From Phymorhynchus buccinoides (Eukaryota > Mollusca > Gastropoda > Neogastropoda > Raphitomidae): DNA of 64,000 nt. The position numbers were made by a program, and so were the translations under genes. This document shows positions 40,401 to 54,709 of the stretch, in pieces; the stretch's first letter is position 1; every line of letters begins with the position of its first letter. Under the pieces are notes generated by a model, which made no database searches, had not been told where the DNA came from, and worked only from the letters and a program-made list of their open reading frames with translations. Location of the stretch: assembly GCA_017654935.2 (NCBI GenBank), contig CM065690.1, positions 14,965,673 through 15,029,672 of the forward strand. Reading direction: 5' to 3'.

Positions 40401-43400
40401 ATTTAGTGCTTTACAAAAAAACAATTTAAGGCTTTAATTACTCAAGCAAACATACATATTTATTCATATATATGGGAAAGCTAACTTGAAGCTTAATACT
40501 AAAGGCAATGCAAGAATCAAGGCAGAGCAAGAATCGATGGCAAGGACCATTAGGTCTCAATGGGAAGCAACAAAAGCTTCAAAAGCAATATAATTCTGGC
40601 TTTGTCGATAGCTCCACCTAGGTAATATAGGTTCAATTCTTAATTTGCACAGCACTAGAAATTATGACAAACAAAAATTGTATGTCATAAGTAGTCAGTA
40701 AAAATTCAATCAATTGCATAAAAACGCAAAGTCGGTCGGTATACAACGAAGTGTATGACTGAAGCCCTTATTATTACTATTCTCATCATCATTTTCCAAG
40801 AATTGAGGATTGAAGTGTGGGCTGTTGAATTATGCCTTATCATCGTACCTTAGAATCTTTGAGAGAAAGGGAACAAACAGTTATTAAACTACTCATAAAT
40901 GTTATATTGCAAGTTCTCAAACACTCGGCCCACAGCACCAGGAGTGCATCTACTTCAGCGGAAAAAGAGGCGTTCCATTATCAACGATTATGAAGATTGC
41001 TGGGTGGAGCAGTGAGAGGACCTTTACATTAACATTATGGAATTTCATTCAAATTTGGAGGATTACCCAGGTGTAATAATGTAATTCGCGTAAATATGAT
41101 GGTGATTTTGAATGGTGCACAGTCTGGACGACCTTCACGCAGACAAGTGCTTGGGGCTGAATAGAGAGGTATACTCCTCTTATGAGGTAGGACAAAAGTT
41201 TTTCCAATATTTGTTGTGATCGATTGTTTCAAGGCTGTTCGCAACTTATGTACTGCAAGTTCTCTAGATATAGCTCTAAAATCTCAAACTGTCCGTACCA
41301 CTAAATGCATTACTAACCGAATAATAATCAATAAATTTAATGAGCCTTCCTAAGGAAGGTGAGATTTAATTGTAATTATTGTGAGGTTAGTAATGTTAGT
41401 GGGAGGACAGTTCCCTCCCTTCTACAATTTCATAGGTAGAAGTTCCCTCCCTGTAACTTTTATTTTTTCAGTCTAGAGAACTTGCATTTTGCTAAATCCT
41501 GAAGCGGGAAGGTCTGGCAGCTAGCATCTGGATACTCATACTCAAACTGTCCTCCCACTAACATTACTAACCTCACAATAATTACAATTAAATCTCACCT
41601 TCCTTAGGAAGGCTCATTAAATTTATTAATTATAGTCAGAAAAATATGGTATTGAATGTATAATATAAGAAATCATGGTTCTTAAAACAAAATTATACTC
41701 CTCCACTTAAGATCCGTTTTCATAAAACTAGGCAGTACTGATAGTCCCATAACATTATAAAAGCATGAAAATGTAAACAAAACAGTACAAAGCCCGCACA
41801 GATAATCACAGCAAGCTCTCAACCTGTGCCAGATTGACTGTCAGAGGCACAGTCTGAACAGCGCACAGCCACACACATAGACAACCACAGCAAGCCCTCA
41901 ACCTACGCCCGATTGACTGTCGGAGTCACAGTCTGAGCAGCGCACAGCCACACCCGTCTTGCAGTTCATGCTGGCATCCAGCAGTCTCACGGTGTAGCCC
42001 GTAATGTTGCCGTTTGGCTCACTCGGTTTCCGCCACGTCACGTTGCTCCATCGCCCGCCGTGTTCAGGTATGTCGAGGGATGAGACGTTGCCCGCACCTT
42101 GAGTGAAGAAAAAAAATTGAAGTCGTTTTGGGGGGTTTGTTTCAAATGTTGCTTTGTTTGGGTTTCTTTCTTTTTTTGTCTTTACAACTACATTGAATTT
42201 ACAAACAATTCAACAAGGTGAATTTACAAAATGTTCAACACAGGTTGAAAGTAAACCATAACAACATGGTATTATAGAGTGTGTCAGAGAAAAAGAAACG
42301 GGACAGTTTGTACAGCGTGTGTGTGTATTTTAGAAACAGCACTTGCATAGATCTGTTAAAGTTGCTCCAGGGCTGTGCTTTATTTTTCTTCAGCACTTCT
42401 TAAAACCCTGGAAGACCACACCCTCATTCTCCCTCCCCTTCCCCCAATTTTTTTTAGGGCCTTTTCAAGGTTTCAAAGCAATGTGGGTTGCCCTAGCCTC
42501 CATCCTACCCCACTACTCTATCCCTTTTAATAATAATAATAATAATAGTAATAGTGAAGCATCTACATAGCGCCCTCCTCCACCCAATGTGCAGCTCTAT
42601 GTGCTTAACAAAAAAAAAGTAAAACCAAAACGTTCAACAGACGTATAATCGCTCACACATGAACAACTATGCATACACATACATGCATGCACCACCACAC
42701 ACACACCCATACACCAGACCTGTTTACCACTATTTTGCAAATATGTAATTTCTGAAACAAAAAATAGTAATTTTGAAAAAAAATCTATAATCCAACGTGC
42801 GGACGATTCTTTTTCTTCACAAAACCCAATTAACAAGAAAACTAGTTGTAATTACACAATTATATGCAAGAAATAGTGCACTGGGAGTCCTTTAAAAACA
42901 TTTTTTTAAACCATGTTTTTGCCTTTTCTTTGGTGTCTTTCCGTCAGATTTTGGATAATTTGACCTAGAACTCTCACCACGCGGTCACTTTGATGCCATC
43001 TTGAAACAGAATGAAAAGAAATTGACGCGCATTGTATGCTGGGAACCGGAATGACTTTTCACCGCATTGTTTCAAAAGCATCGCTTGCCAACACAACTGT
43101 AGTGGTGGGTTTTTTCGTATTTTTTTCTGTCACCGTAATTATCATAATTTGACTTTTGTTTTGTACAAATTACGTCAAAATCGTAAATGTAAACAGGTCT
43201 GCATACACACACGCACACAAAAACATACACATGCACACACACACACACACACGACCCATCACGATCAACACCAAGAACTTTCATAAAAGTTCCCTCCTCA
43301 AACACCAACCAGTTCAAAAACTCTTTCTTTGTTAGAACACCAACAGAACCATCTAAATAACAACACCGTCCAAGCCAACTCCATTGAGGCCTTCAAAAGA

Positions 43401-43566
43401 CAGCTATTGATCAACCAACATCAATAAACCACCTCTGCGCAATCTCTCCCCCTCGCAGTTATGCCAGACTACTGGATTGTAGCGACATATTTCAAAGAAG
43501 AAAAAGAAGAAGAAGAAGAAGAAGAAGAAGAAGAAGAAGAAGAAGAAGAAGAAGAAGAAGAAGAAG

Positions 43567-43643
<77 letters not shown>

Positions 43644-45601
43644 GCTCACCCGCGGCATCAACAAAAATCTGCGCCGTCAGAGTTTCGCTGGTAAGTCCGT
43701 TGCTCTTGGCCATGACAGTCACTGTGTAGCTTATTTCAGGATGGGTGAGGGAAAACGTTGCCGACAGGGTGGCCCCTGAACCCCCTGGCACGGTTTTTGT
43801 CCCCCCATCCGGGGTCACGGCCACTTCGTAAGTATCCACCCGGCCTTCCGATGCCAAGAACTCCACAGTGACGCTAGGAACTGCGTAGGTGTTTTGCACC
43901 AGCCCGCCTGGTTTCCCTGGTTCTGTGGAAGAAAAACATTGTGTATGTGACCCAGGGGGGCGGTGAATTCGCTGGGATTGTGATGATCTACCACTTCCCT
44001 ATGTCTGAAGCTGAAGTAAAAACCCATAATCTTGTATCATTTCTTCTTTTGTTTATGTATGTTTTGTTTGTGTGCATGGCTGGAGTGAGTTGTGAGGTTT
44101 TTTTAATCATTCAAAATCGTTGCGATACGAATGAGTTAACAGAACAGCATTTGATTTACTCTGCTTCAGATATGATTTAGTTCTCAATGCAAACCTAGAA
44201 ATCTCTAAATGACCAAAACGAACAAACACGCACAACAGACACACATACACACACACATAGAGAGCTAATTTTCATTGTATCATAATGTATAAGTTTCAGT
44301 ACTTTCACACACACACATAAAAGCAATAAAAACTAACACAAGTATGCTACTCTTGAACCCTGCACCATTGCGTCATAAAAATACACACACACACACACAT
44401 ATGCGCATGCACACACACATACAAACACAACCAACAGCACATCCACACACGATCCAGGCAGATAAACATCAACTTTAACGCCAACCTTATCTCAACAAAC
44501 GACTGGGGCAATAAACACCAAAATTCGACAAAAAAGAAAGACAAGGGACAATAATAATAATAAACATCACATTATTCACTCACTTGTGAGCACGGAGAGA
44601 CTCCCAGAAGCACTAGCCTCAGCCCAGAGTTCCCCATGACCGGGATCTTTTGCGGTTCTGGTGGACACGGTCAGTGGGTACCTTGTGCCAGGGGTGAGGT
44701 CGGAGAATGAAGCGTAGAGGTTAGAGCTCCACTCGCTCCAATGCAAGGTCTGGCTGGTGTGTGTGTCGGTCAGAGAGGCCCTGTACTCGGCGCTGGCTCC
44801 GTTCAGTTCGGAAGGGCTGCTCCACGATGCAGTGATGTTTTTTTCCTCTTTCGGAGTACTCTGCTCGAGGTCTCCGACATTCAGATTGCTCACTGAAAAA
44901 CAGAAGATACGGAAGAGACAAAAAAAAGAAAGTCAGCAGAAAGTGGTGAAAAGTCAGCAAAAATTCAAAGTTTCCTTCCCTCTACAAAAATTAATACAAA
45001 GAAAGCAATGGAAACCCAAGCAATCAATGATTTATTGAGTTATTTAATTAAGGCAATTTATATAGCGCTTGTTCTTGAAGCTCCAAGGGACATTAAGTGT
45101 CAAACTGACTATTCTGAGAAAATTATACATTTAAAAACAGTTCTCTTTCTAATGATGCAAGAACCCATTCTCGTATCTTTTTTTCCGTTCCAAAGTTATG
45201 AGCATTTAAAGTTAGTAGGGTGAACGTCGGCCATTTTGAGAAAACACAGTCTAAAGTCTAGCCTAGCTAAAGAAAATGTATTGACCTACTCCTCTTAAAA
45301 CACTTATAAGACCGTTTACAGACCGTACTAAAGATTATCCTTTATAAATATGGAAGATAGGATGTTAGAGAACACAGAAAAACGCATAACTAAAACTTGA
45401 CCAAAAAATGATATTTTTGACTTTGCAAGCCTGTTGTGAGAAACTAGCCCAGTGACTTAATGTCCCTTTAGTGGTGCTGGGTCAAAATGCATGGTGTAGA
45501 GTGTATCGTGTTCGCCTCGTGTCAAGTAAACCCGAGTTCGAACATGGGTACAGGGGATTATTCCTCTCACTCTGCACTAGGCCTTACGGTCTGAACGTGG
45601 A

Positions 45602-45632
<31 letters not shown>

Positions 45633-46635
45633 CGTGTGCTCATGCACTTAGCACACGTTAAGTCATAAGTTTCTTTATTGTCCATTGTTATTGTACAACG
45701 CACATGGAAACTTGTCTTCCACCGTGTAAAAATAAAAATATTAAATAAAAGTATGAAAATATGTAACTCTCACACCACACCCAATCATTCATCCGCTCTG
45801 CGCTATCTTGCTCACTCATCATGCAACCCACCACCACTTCCGCCTTCATTCTTAACCCTTTCTTTTGTTTTTTCCTTCCTTTCCTCCTTTTTTCCTTGTT
45901 CCTTTCCTTTTTTTTTTCCCTCCCCCCCCTCCCCCTTGTTTCCCTTTTTTTTCCCCCCCCCCCCCCCCCTTTTTTAAAAATATTTATTTTTAGGTAGGCT
46001 TTTTCCCGCTCTCTTTCATCCTATTGTCTGTGTGGCTGACTAAGATGGACATTTCCAAGAGCCTTAAGTGTTGTTAAAACCTGTGGCAACAAAATGTCAT
46101 TTGGTCAAAATTTACCCCCCTCCCTTTCCTTCCTCATCAGTCAAACAAAAATCACATGCAGAAAAAAAAAAATTGGGTGGCGCGCCTCTGACTGCGACGC
46201 GCTCTCTAGGTGGGAGCAACCCAAATTTCACAGAGACGCCTATGTGACTATAAAGTACCTAATACCTAAAATTTGTAGCGGAGAAGCTTTGCCCAGGGAG
46301 CATCTCTGCTGATTTCGGCTCACAGGACTTAGTTATAGTTGGCAGAGCAAAGGGTCCCCAAACGCCAATTTATCTGTAAGCCTTCAGTTTGAGACATATA
46401 GTGTTAGGTATTAGGTACTTTATAGTCACAGAGGCGTCTCTGTGAAATTCGGGTTGCTCCCACTTGGAGAGCGCGTCGCAGCCAGAGGCTTTTTGCCTGG
46501 TGTGTGTCATTTTTTTTTTGGCATGCGATTTTTGTGTGACTGATGAGGAAGAGAAGGGGGGTGGGTAAATTTTGACCAAATGACAACTTTTTCGTTGCCA
46601 CTGGGTTTAACGTATGCTAAGTACATGGGCACACG

Positions 46636-46666
<31 letters not shown>

Positions 46667-49600
46667 TCCACGTTCAGACCACGTAAGGCCTAGTGCAAAG
46701 TGAGAAGGAAAAATCCCCTGTACCCAGGTTCAAACTCGGGTTTACTTGACACGAAGCGAAAGCGCTACCACTGTGCCACTCTACACGGGCTCTGTGATAG
46801 TCATCCACAAAACCCTAAGCTGTGCAATGATTTTCTATCACTGTACAGTAGAACCTCCCATACAAGACCTTCGGAAATCACCCAAAATAAGGTCTTATAA
46901 GGGAGGGGTCTTATAAGGGAGGTAATTTTAACACTTACAAAGAAGGGCAATGTCTCTGAGAAGTAGGTCTTATGTGGGAGGGAGTCTTATAAGGGAGGTT
47001 CCACTGTATCAGACAGCCGACAGCTCTCACTCCCTGTGTTACCATGTCCAAATCTTCAGACTAAACGCACGCACACACATACGCAGACGTTCCGCACGGA
47101 AACCCAGTAAATAAGTAAAAGAAAGAAGGAGAAAAAAAATAAGCGCATGACTATCCGCATAGAAAGTCACGCACTTATTTTTTCCTTCTATTCTTTCACT
47201 TATTTACGGGTTTCCACAGGGAATTTGACGGGTTTCCACTCAGAAACCCTGTAAATAAGTAACAGAAAGAAGGAGAAAATAATAACCGCATGACTGTCCG
47301 CACGGAAAGTCACGCGTTTAGTTTCCGCGTGGAACTTCTGCGTATGTTTGTCTGTTAACAGACTTTGTAGAAATGTTCGTACTTCATTAGAGGAAAATTA
47401 CAAAGTACTTGGAATGATGCCTTAGAGTCTAGTAATAAATGTTTATTTTACAGAAATTATAAAACTGATTTCTGCCGTGAAAGATATATTGAAATATTGC
47501 CTGATGTTTATATATATCCTCTTATACGGCTTCGGTGTGGTAATCATAAACTCATGATAGAAATTGGCAGAAGACTTGGAATACCCCATGAAGAACGATT
47601 ATGCAGAGACTGCAATCAGAATGACCTTGGTGACGAATTTCATTTTGTAATGAAATGTCCCAAATACAATGATATCAGATGTCAGTTTATTTCCAGAAAA
47701 TGTACATGTGTAAACTACTGTTGATTGCTCTGTGGTGGTAAAAAGGTGTTATTAAATGTAGCTAAATTGTTAAGGCTTAGTCAAGTTGTGTGATATTTTG
47801 GTGTGTTAATTACATTAGTTATCTTTTGTAACCGTTATCAATTGTTGCATTAATTTTGTATTTGCTTGATTTGCTTCAAGTCCTCCATGCCCCAAAAGGG
47901 GTCAAAGGATTAAACAATCTTTGAATCTTTGTGTACTGTCCTAAATTGTCAACAAATAATAGAAAACTGGTTAAAGCGTCACATAAATATTTACAACATT
48001 AATCATGTAACATAATGTTCTCACCATTGTAGCAAGTAGTAGAACTTTGCCTGAAGAAGCCGACAGAGCACAAACACTGTGAGGAACCATCGGAACCCAG
48101 GCAGTCCTGGTTGTTGGAATTCTGGCATTCATCGTCGTTGGTACACGTCGAGCCGTAGATCTTTCCTGGAAATTGACAGGCAGAGGATGCCCCCGCTTAC
48201 AGTCCGCTTATCATTATTACATGGAACGTACATATTTTATAGACTATAAGGCACACCTGATTATAAGGCGCACACCCCCAACATTTTACACAAAATTCAG
48301 ATTTTGTTATTATAGTTTCTTACTATATTATCAGTCACATTATAAGGCGCAGGGGTCTCAGTCTAGGGAAAAAAAGTATTGCCTTAGAGTCCGTAAAATA
48401 TGGTAAGTGAATATGGATGTTAACTCTTTCAATCCTGCAGACCGGTTTTCCGGTTTCAAGGTTTAATACCTTTCAATCCTGGAGAACGGAAAACCGTTCT
48501 GGAAGAAATAACTCCTTTCAATCCGAGAGACCGGTATTCCGGGATCGTACTTTGGACTTACCGCAATTCGCGCCATCAAAGTACGTCATTTACCCTTGAC
48601 CCAGCCCTAACGGGACTGTTTATGAATGGAATGTGATGCCAGACCCCCCAGCCGTTTACCCTTCCCTTTCCCCCACCCCCTCCTCCTTCCAGCTCTGTGG
48701 GAAAGGGGTCGTTTTGAGTGAATGCGTGTAGTAGGTGTGTACTGTGCACGTGGCAGTTTTTGTTGGTAGTGAAAATAGAAGGTGGAGAAAATTCTTGATT
48801 CTGACCAATTTGACAGAAGAAGAGTGAGTTTAGTTCGTGGCAGCTATTGAAGCGCATATAGGTGGTGATGATGCTAGTGGTGAGGAGTTAGATTATCAAA
48901 ACTTACCTTTGTTCTACACTCGACCTAGTTTTGAGTGGATTAGGGGGAATTATGTCACACCAAAACCGAAACTAGGACGGAATTCAAACATCGATCAGGG
49001 CCTGTGTGTGTGTTAGACACATCAAGGAAAGCGCTAGATTATTTTCAGTTATATTACTCTGATGAAATGCTCAGTTCTCTGCTAGAATATACCAACAATA
49101 ACACCTAAAAAAACGCACCGAGGAGCCAGAGAAAAACAAAGGTGTAGGTGACAAGCACACCTGTGTGTTGTGCACGGCACGACACCCCAAGTACAAGCAT
49201 GCACACACTGGTGTCAGCTATGCCGACACCCCTTCAAAACGTGTCAAACTACAATGATGTGTGAAAAGTGTGGTATCTGTGCTCCAAACAGCGTCACAGT
49301 GACTGCTTCAAGGTGTGTCACACACGTGTCACCTATGTGTGACATGTGATGTGATGACTGTGACAGGGGTACATACATGCGTAGATAGGGAACGTGAAAA
49401 TATTATCTGTGTAAAAAAAAGTGTGCAAAATAGTGTGGTGCTTGTCTATATATTTGTGTTGTATCCATACATAATCGTCAAAACAGACAATAAACTGTTG
49501 ATGTGTTGGGGACAATTATGGTGACAATGGTGACACTTATCTGTGGAGTAATGACAAGCACAATGCATGGGGATGTACAGGAGGCATCGCTTGGTGAGTG

Positions 49601-52600
49601 CATGCATGAAATATACAATTTGCTTTAAAAACACTGACCTGCATGTATGGCATGATGGTATGTTTTATGTTAAATTGTAAACTTACCTGTTTTACACCTG
49701 TGTGTCATCTGGCATGTCACCATAATGTGTCAACATGGTCACAAACAGCTTCTCACATCAATTCCCTACACAACGGTATATGACATTCTTAGGTTCGTGT
49801 AATGTGGGTTACTGCCGTAAGTCTCTAAAATAAGTACCCCATTATCACGTTTTTAACCCTCTATAAATCCAGGAATGAAGGGAATAGATAGATAATAGAA
49901 ACATAGGAATAAGGGGAAGTAACAGTTAGTGTAAAACCAGGAATGAAAGAGTTAAGCAAACAATGTAAAAAATTAAAAAAAGCCAGCTCAGTTAAAAATA
50001 TGGTACTTATATGACTTTGACTGTATTTTAAAATTTAAAAAAAAACCAGCTTCAAAATACTCAAGAACTTATTCAAAATCAAAGTGCTTAGGAATTCAAC
50101 TTTATATTCAAAGTAAGCATCAAACTACGTATTTGCATAATTATTCAAATTCTCCTTTCAACACATTTGTACATATTGTTTTTGTGTGTTGTATTCCATT
50201 GAAACAATCATAGACGTTTATCACTCATATAATTTTAGTTACAATAATAACAAACATGTTTATCGCATTCTTCGTTTACAGTGTAACCACTATGGCAGAA
50301 AATTACTTCATTTTTTTCACACATTCCTCACACAACTTCCAACTTGAACAGCGCTTGATTGCCAGATGTTTCCAGTGCAATGAGGCTTTTTTTATACTGA
50401 AATGTTCTGCCCCCGTCTCGTGCACTGAGGTGCGTGTGCCACCTACATAAGATTATCGCCCTCGCCTGTCATGAAGTAGTAGTTTATAGCCACATAAAAT
50501 TATCTACCCCTGACTCATCACCAGGTGGCATGGTCAACTCAGTCCTAAAATTATTAAGCATACTCACGGCACTGTTTGACATCACCGACATCCACGCACT
50601 TTGTGCCAGACTGACATGCCGATTCTGAGCTGCTGCAAGTCTCCTTCAGCTTTGTCTCTGAAGAAAGACAAGAGTGACAAATATTCACTTTTTTGTCAAA
50701 GAACGAGTCTCTGGGCTTTGTCATAATAAGACAGCGGGTTACCTTCAGCTAGAGTTGTTTCCCTTCATAGAATGGACACTGTCCACACTTTCCAATTCCG
50801 TCTTTGAATGGCCACCTTCAATCCGCAGCTAATGTCAAAAGATTTTGTAGTTCCAAGAGGAACTAGGCTCCAACCAAAAATATTTGCCCGCCTTCCGCCC
50901 ACAGTCAATAGGAATTAATCAGAAATAATTCAGGGAAGCAATTTCATGGTGTGTGGGAGTGATCTCGCCTAATTCAATCGGTCAAAAAGGGGAAGTTAAT
51001 CTACCTTCAGGTAAATCCCCAGCCCTCGCTTCGTGTGTTTGAGGAGACACACAGCATGTAGAACGCAGTGCGTCACTCTAAATTTGATGTCATTTATATT
51101 TTTACGTCACAGTTTGCAAGTTCTATAAGTTTGTAGCAACTGGCCACCCCTTATTTTCCACAAAAAAAATGTTTGCAAGTCGCTGATTGGCATCCTGCGG
51201 TTTCAAGCTTCGCCACCATGGTTGCCGTGGTTTTGACTGAGTAAGACGAGGTAATCAACTCTAACTAATTTCCACGAAGTGCTCTCCCCTAGTTTTTTTT
51301 CCGAAAATCGTCTGTTGTGAAAACAGCAAACAGCAGATACAATCGAACCTCACTTAACGGGCAACTCAGTATCACGGGCACTTCACTATACCGGACAGTT
51401 TTCGTCAGTCTGTAAGTTCTTCCTTCTTATTTATTACTAAGGGTGTCTCCAGCATAGCGACCACCCCGCTATACAGGACAACGGACAGTGATCTCAGTCT
51501 GAATCACTGTTAACTAGTGTGATTTACCACTCAGTAATCCAACCACCCTGATCACGGGTTTTTAACAGCACAGGCAAAGAAAAGATACAGCCTCTATTTT
51601 TAAAGCAAAAACCACAGGAAAGGAAACTTGAAAAATCAAGTTCAAGGAAAGATCACGGAAAAGTTGAGTGAAAATCTTTCCTTTCCTTCGTTAGTCAATG
51701 TTTGTCAATAAAATAAAGTAATTATTTTCATTATACACCTAATTATGTGGTGATGCCTTTGCATGGAGTGATTCAGTATAGCGGACACCTCACTATTACG
51801 GACAGTTTTGACCAGTCTGTTGGGTGGTCAGTTTACTGAGGTTTGACTGTAATTAAAAGACGTAAATATGCGCTAAGTATTCTCTGAGCTGAAAATGTGG
51901 TCACTCATAACAAATTAAATTCTGCTGCTCGCTGGCCAATATGGCCACTGCAAAGAACACTTTTACAAGAGTGAATGCCCTTGGTGGGTGGGGGAAAGAT
52001 GCTTGAGTACTGACCAAACAAGGAAATAACTCGTCAATAACCCTACTTGAGGCCACTGAATGGCTGCCTTTTGCAAGAGTGAATGCCCTTTTGGATACTG
52101 ACCAACAAGGGCTTAACTCTTGCCATCAAGGGTGTTAATAACCCTAGTTGCAGTGGCCAATAAAGAGCCACTTGGCTACCAGCTCTTACCATTTAAAATA
52201 ACTATGCTAGCCCACTGGAAATAGAAAATACTGGACAATTGCTTTTAAAAACAATGACACATCTTCATACTAATTGTGTCGTCCTAGCTCTGATGAAATG
52301 GATACAACATTAATTCAGCTGACAACAAAACAAGACTCAAGACTACTTTATTATCTCAAAAGTGATAAATTGATTTGTGGCACGGCATAAACACATATAC
52401 AATAAGAACATCATAATGAAATACCCATCACATCAAACTTTATAGGGCATGTAAAAAGAAACCACGATTATTCAATATAATAATAATAATGCAGCTGCAC
52501 ATATAAAAAGGATTAGGATAAAGTAAGAACAACACATGAAACAGAATGCAATAGCTGGCTATAACCAAATCACAGTTTTAAAACTACAGAGAAGTGGATG

Positions 52601-54664
52601 TGTGAGTGCGCATACACGCACTCACAGACACAGAGAGAGAGGGAGAGGGGTGGGGTGGAGAGAAAGGAGAGAGAGAGAGAGAGCAAGAAAAACACGTAAA
52701 AGTTAGGTATATGTAAGATGAACATATTATGAATTATAATGCGTTAATACATAAAAATATAAATAATTAAATAATGCATCACATTTTCCCCCCTCTCACC
52801 CACCTTTTGGAAGTTCTGTGCTAGCAACTTCCTCTTATCTGTCACTCTCTTCGACTCTGCCTTTTCCTTTTCTTACTATCATCTACTATCTTTCTGACTT
52901 ATTGGCTCATTCATCTGCCTTTTAAAATAAAAAATAAAAATAATTTTCTGCTTTGACAGTTTGAGCTCCTCTGAAATCGGAATGTGTCGGCTGAATGCAG
53001 CCAGGGAGCCTAGTGAAAACTGATAACCGGACATATACGTACCTTACCCATTATGGTCATATGGGTTGAGAACACAGAAGAAGTAGTACTATGCTGATCA
53101 AGAGAAGATCTACCGGGGCAAAATAAGTGTGGAGTTTATAGACTAAAACTTAATTAGGCTAGAAGTTACCACACCAGCAAGTTAAGTGAAATACAAAATC
53201 TTACTGCAAATGTTGTTCTCACAGACCGCTGACGGAACACAATTGTTGCTGTTGCTGTTACAATTCAGACCGCTTCCTGCTGTAATCCCTGAAATACACG
53301 AAATAACATTTTTTGTTAATAAGTTCGGCAACAAGTCCTTCACCGCTATTCCCAGTCTGTAATTCGAGTTCAAGGTCAAGGTTACAGTTACTTGATGATG
53401 CTTATGAGCTTAAAACCCTTTCATCGCCACTGTCGCCTCTTGGCACAATGATTTGACACCCATGTCACTAAAAGGCATCTTATGAGGGTCTGGTATCCAG
53501 TGACCTTATGTCCTTAATTTTGGGAGGTAAGGACAGGCCCTATTTTATGCATGTCATAGAGGAATCCCCAATATTGCAGACGGAATCTTTTCTCTACCCA
53601 GGTAAGTTTAATGGAAAGTTTTGGCTAAAAAATGGCTGGCGATGAAAGGGTTAACGATGTTGCCTGATGCATTCTGAACCATTGTTGGCAGTTCTCCTTG
53701 ACCTTTTAACTCTCCAGCACCATGTTGTTGTTTTGTTGTTTTTTGTCTTGGTTGTCTGTTGCATCTCAACCAACAAAAAGGGGAGTCGCCATTTCTTCGA
53801 GTGCACACACCCTGCTTTAACTATAAAAAAAATTCACCGACATAAACTCTGAAAATAGACAAATGCATGGCAGGGTACTAAATGGCAGTGAATGTCTTTG
53901 CATTTGGTGGGAGTGAAGTGTGATGTACTGGGCGAATGTATTCGCCTGTGGTGCTAGAAGAGCTTAAAGAAACACTGAGCCAGCACGATATATTAGGAGT
54001 AGATCAATGAAACAGTAATAGGTGTGTCATAAAAGTAAATCAATGAAATATTAACTGGCGTGTTAAGGAATATCGTTCAATGAGATGACCCTCTAGGCAT
54101 GGATGTGGACATTACCAGTAAAGCTGTTCACTAACGAACCAACTGTCTACCTACCAACACACTCTCTCTCTCTCTCTCTCTCTCTTTCACTCCTTCGCTG
54201 TCTTCCTCTCTCTCCATCTTTTTGTTTCTCTCTTTTTCGACCTCTTCACCCTTTTCGGTTGCAATAATGGTCAACGATGACTTTGGCAACTAAATGGAAG
54301 AAGGAGAATAAGAACTAGCAGCACCACGCCTCCTTCTTCCCCCGTACCAACAGGGGTAGGCAGTGATTGGGTCGGCATCATGCTGGGTACCGCTGAGCGG
54401 TCCTTGTCTGGCCGGCTGTCTGGCTGTCTACCCACCCAAACCCTCTCTCTCTCTCTGTTTTTCTCTCTCCTCCGACCTCTTTGCCCATTTCAGTTGTATA
54501 TAATGTAATGGTCAAAAATGAATTTGGCGACTAAATGGAAGAAGAAATATGACATAGTGCAAGGACTTCAGAGCCAAAATGCTTGATTGAGAGGAGAGGA
54601 TGGGGTGGGGTAGGCGTGTGCTGTGAGGAATCTTTATTGACCAAAAGAATCTCTTGACGTTACG

Positions 54665-54709
<45 letters not shown>

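Larger units (their letters stand above)
51187..53392. repeat. Segmental duplication, copy 1 (2.2 kb)
   Basis: Matches 55270-57499 almost base for base: 'catcctgcggtttcaagctt' at the left edge, the pogo-like element, the 'gcaagagtgaatgccc' repeat, a GAGA run, the 'ggaagttctgtgctagcaac' repeat, the exon, and 'gttcaaggtcaag' at the right edge. The offset drifts from 4086 to 4102 through small indels. Confidence 0.95.

Noticed and set aside
41829..41880. Use of the first duplicate as an additional exon
   Set aside because: Its donor bases have changed from GT to AC and no acceptor precedes it.
47497..47724. Host zinc-finger gene ('CRDCNQND..DEFHFVMKCP')
   Set aside because: The Cys/His pattern is that of the LINE ORF2 C-terminus and it is followed by a LINE-type 3' end.
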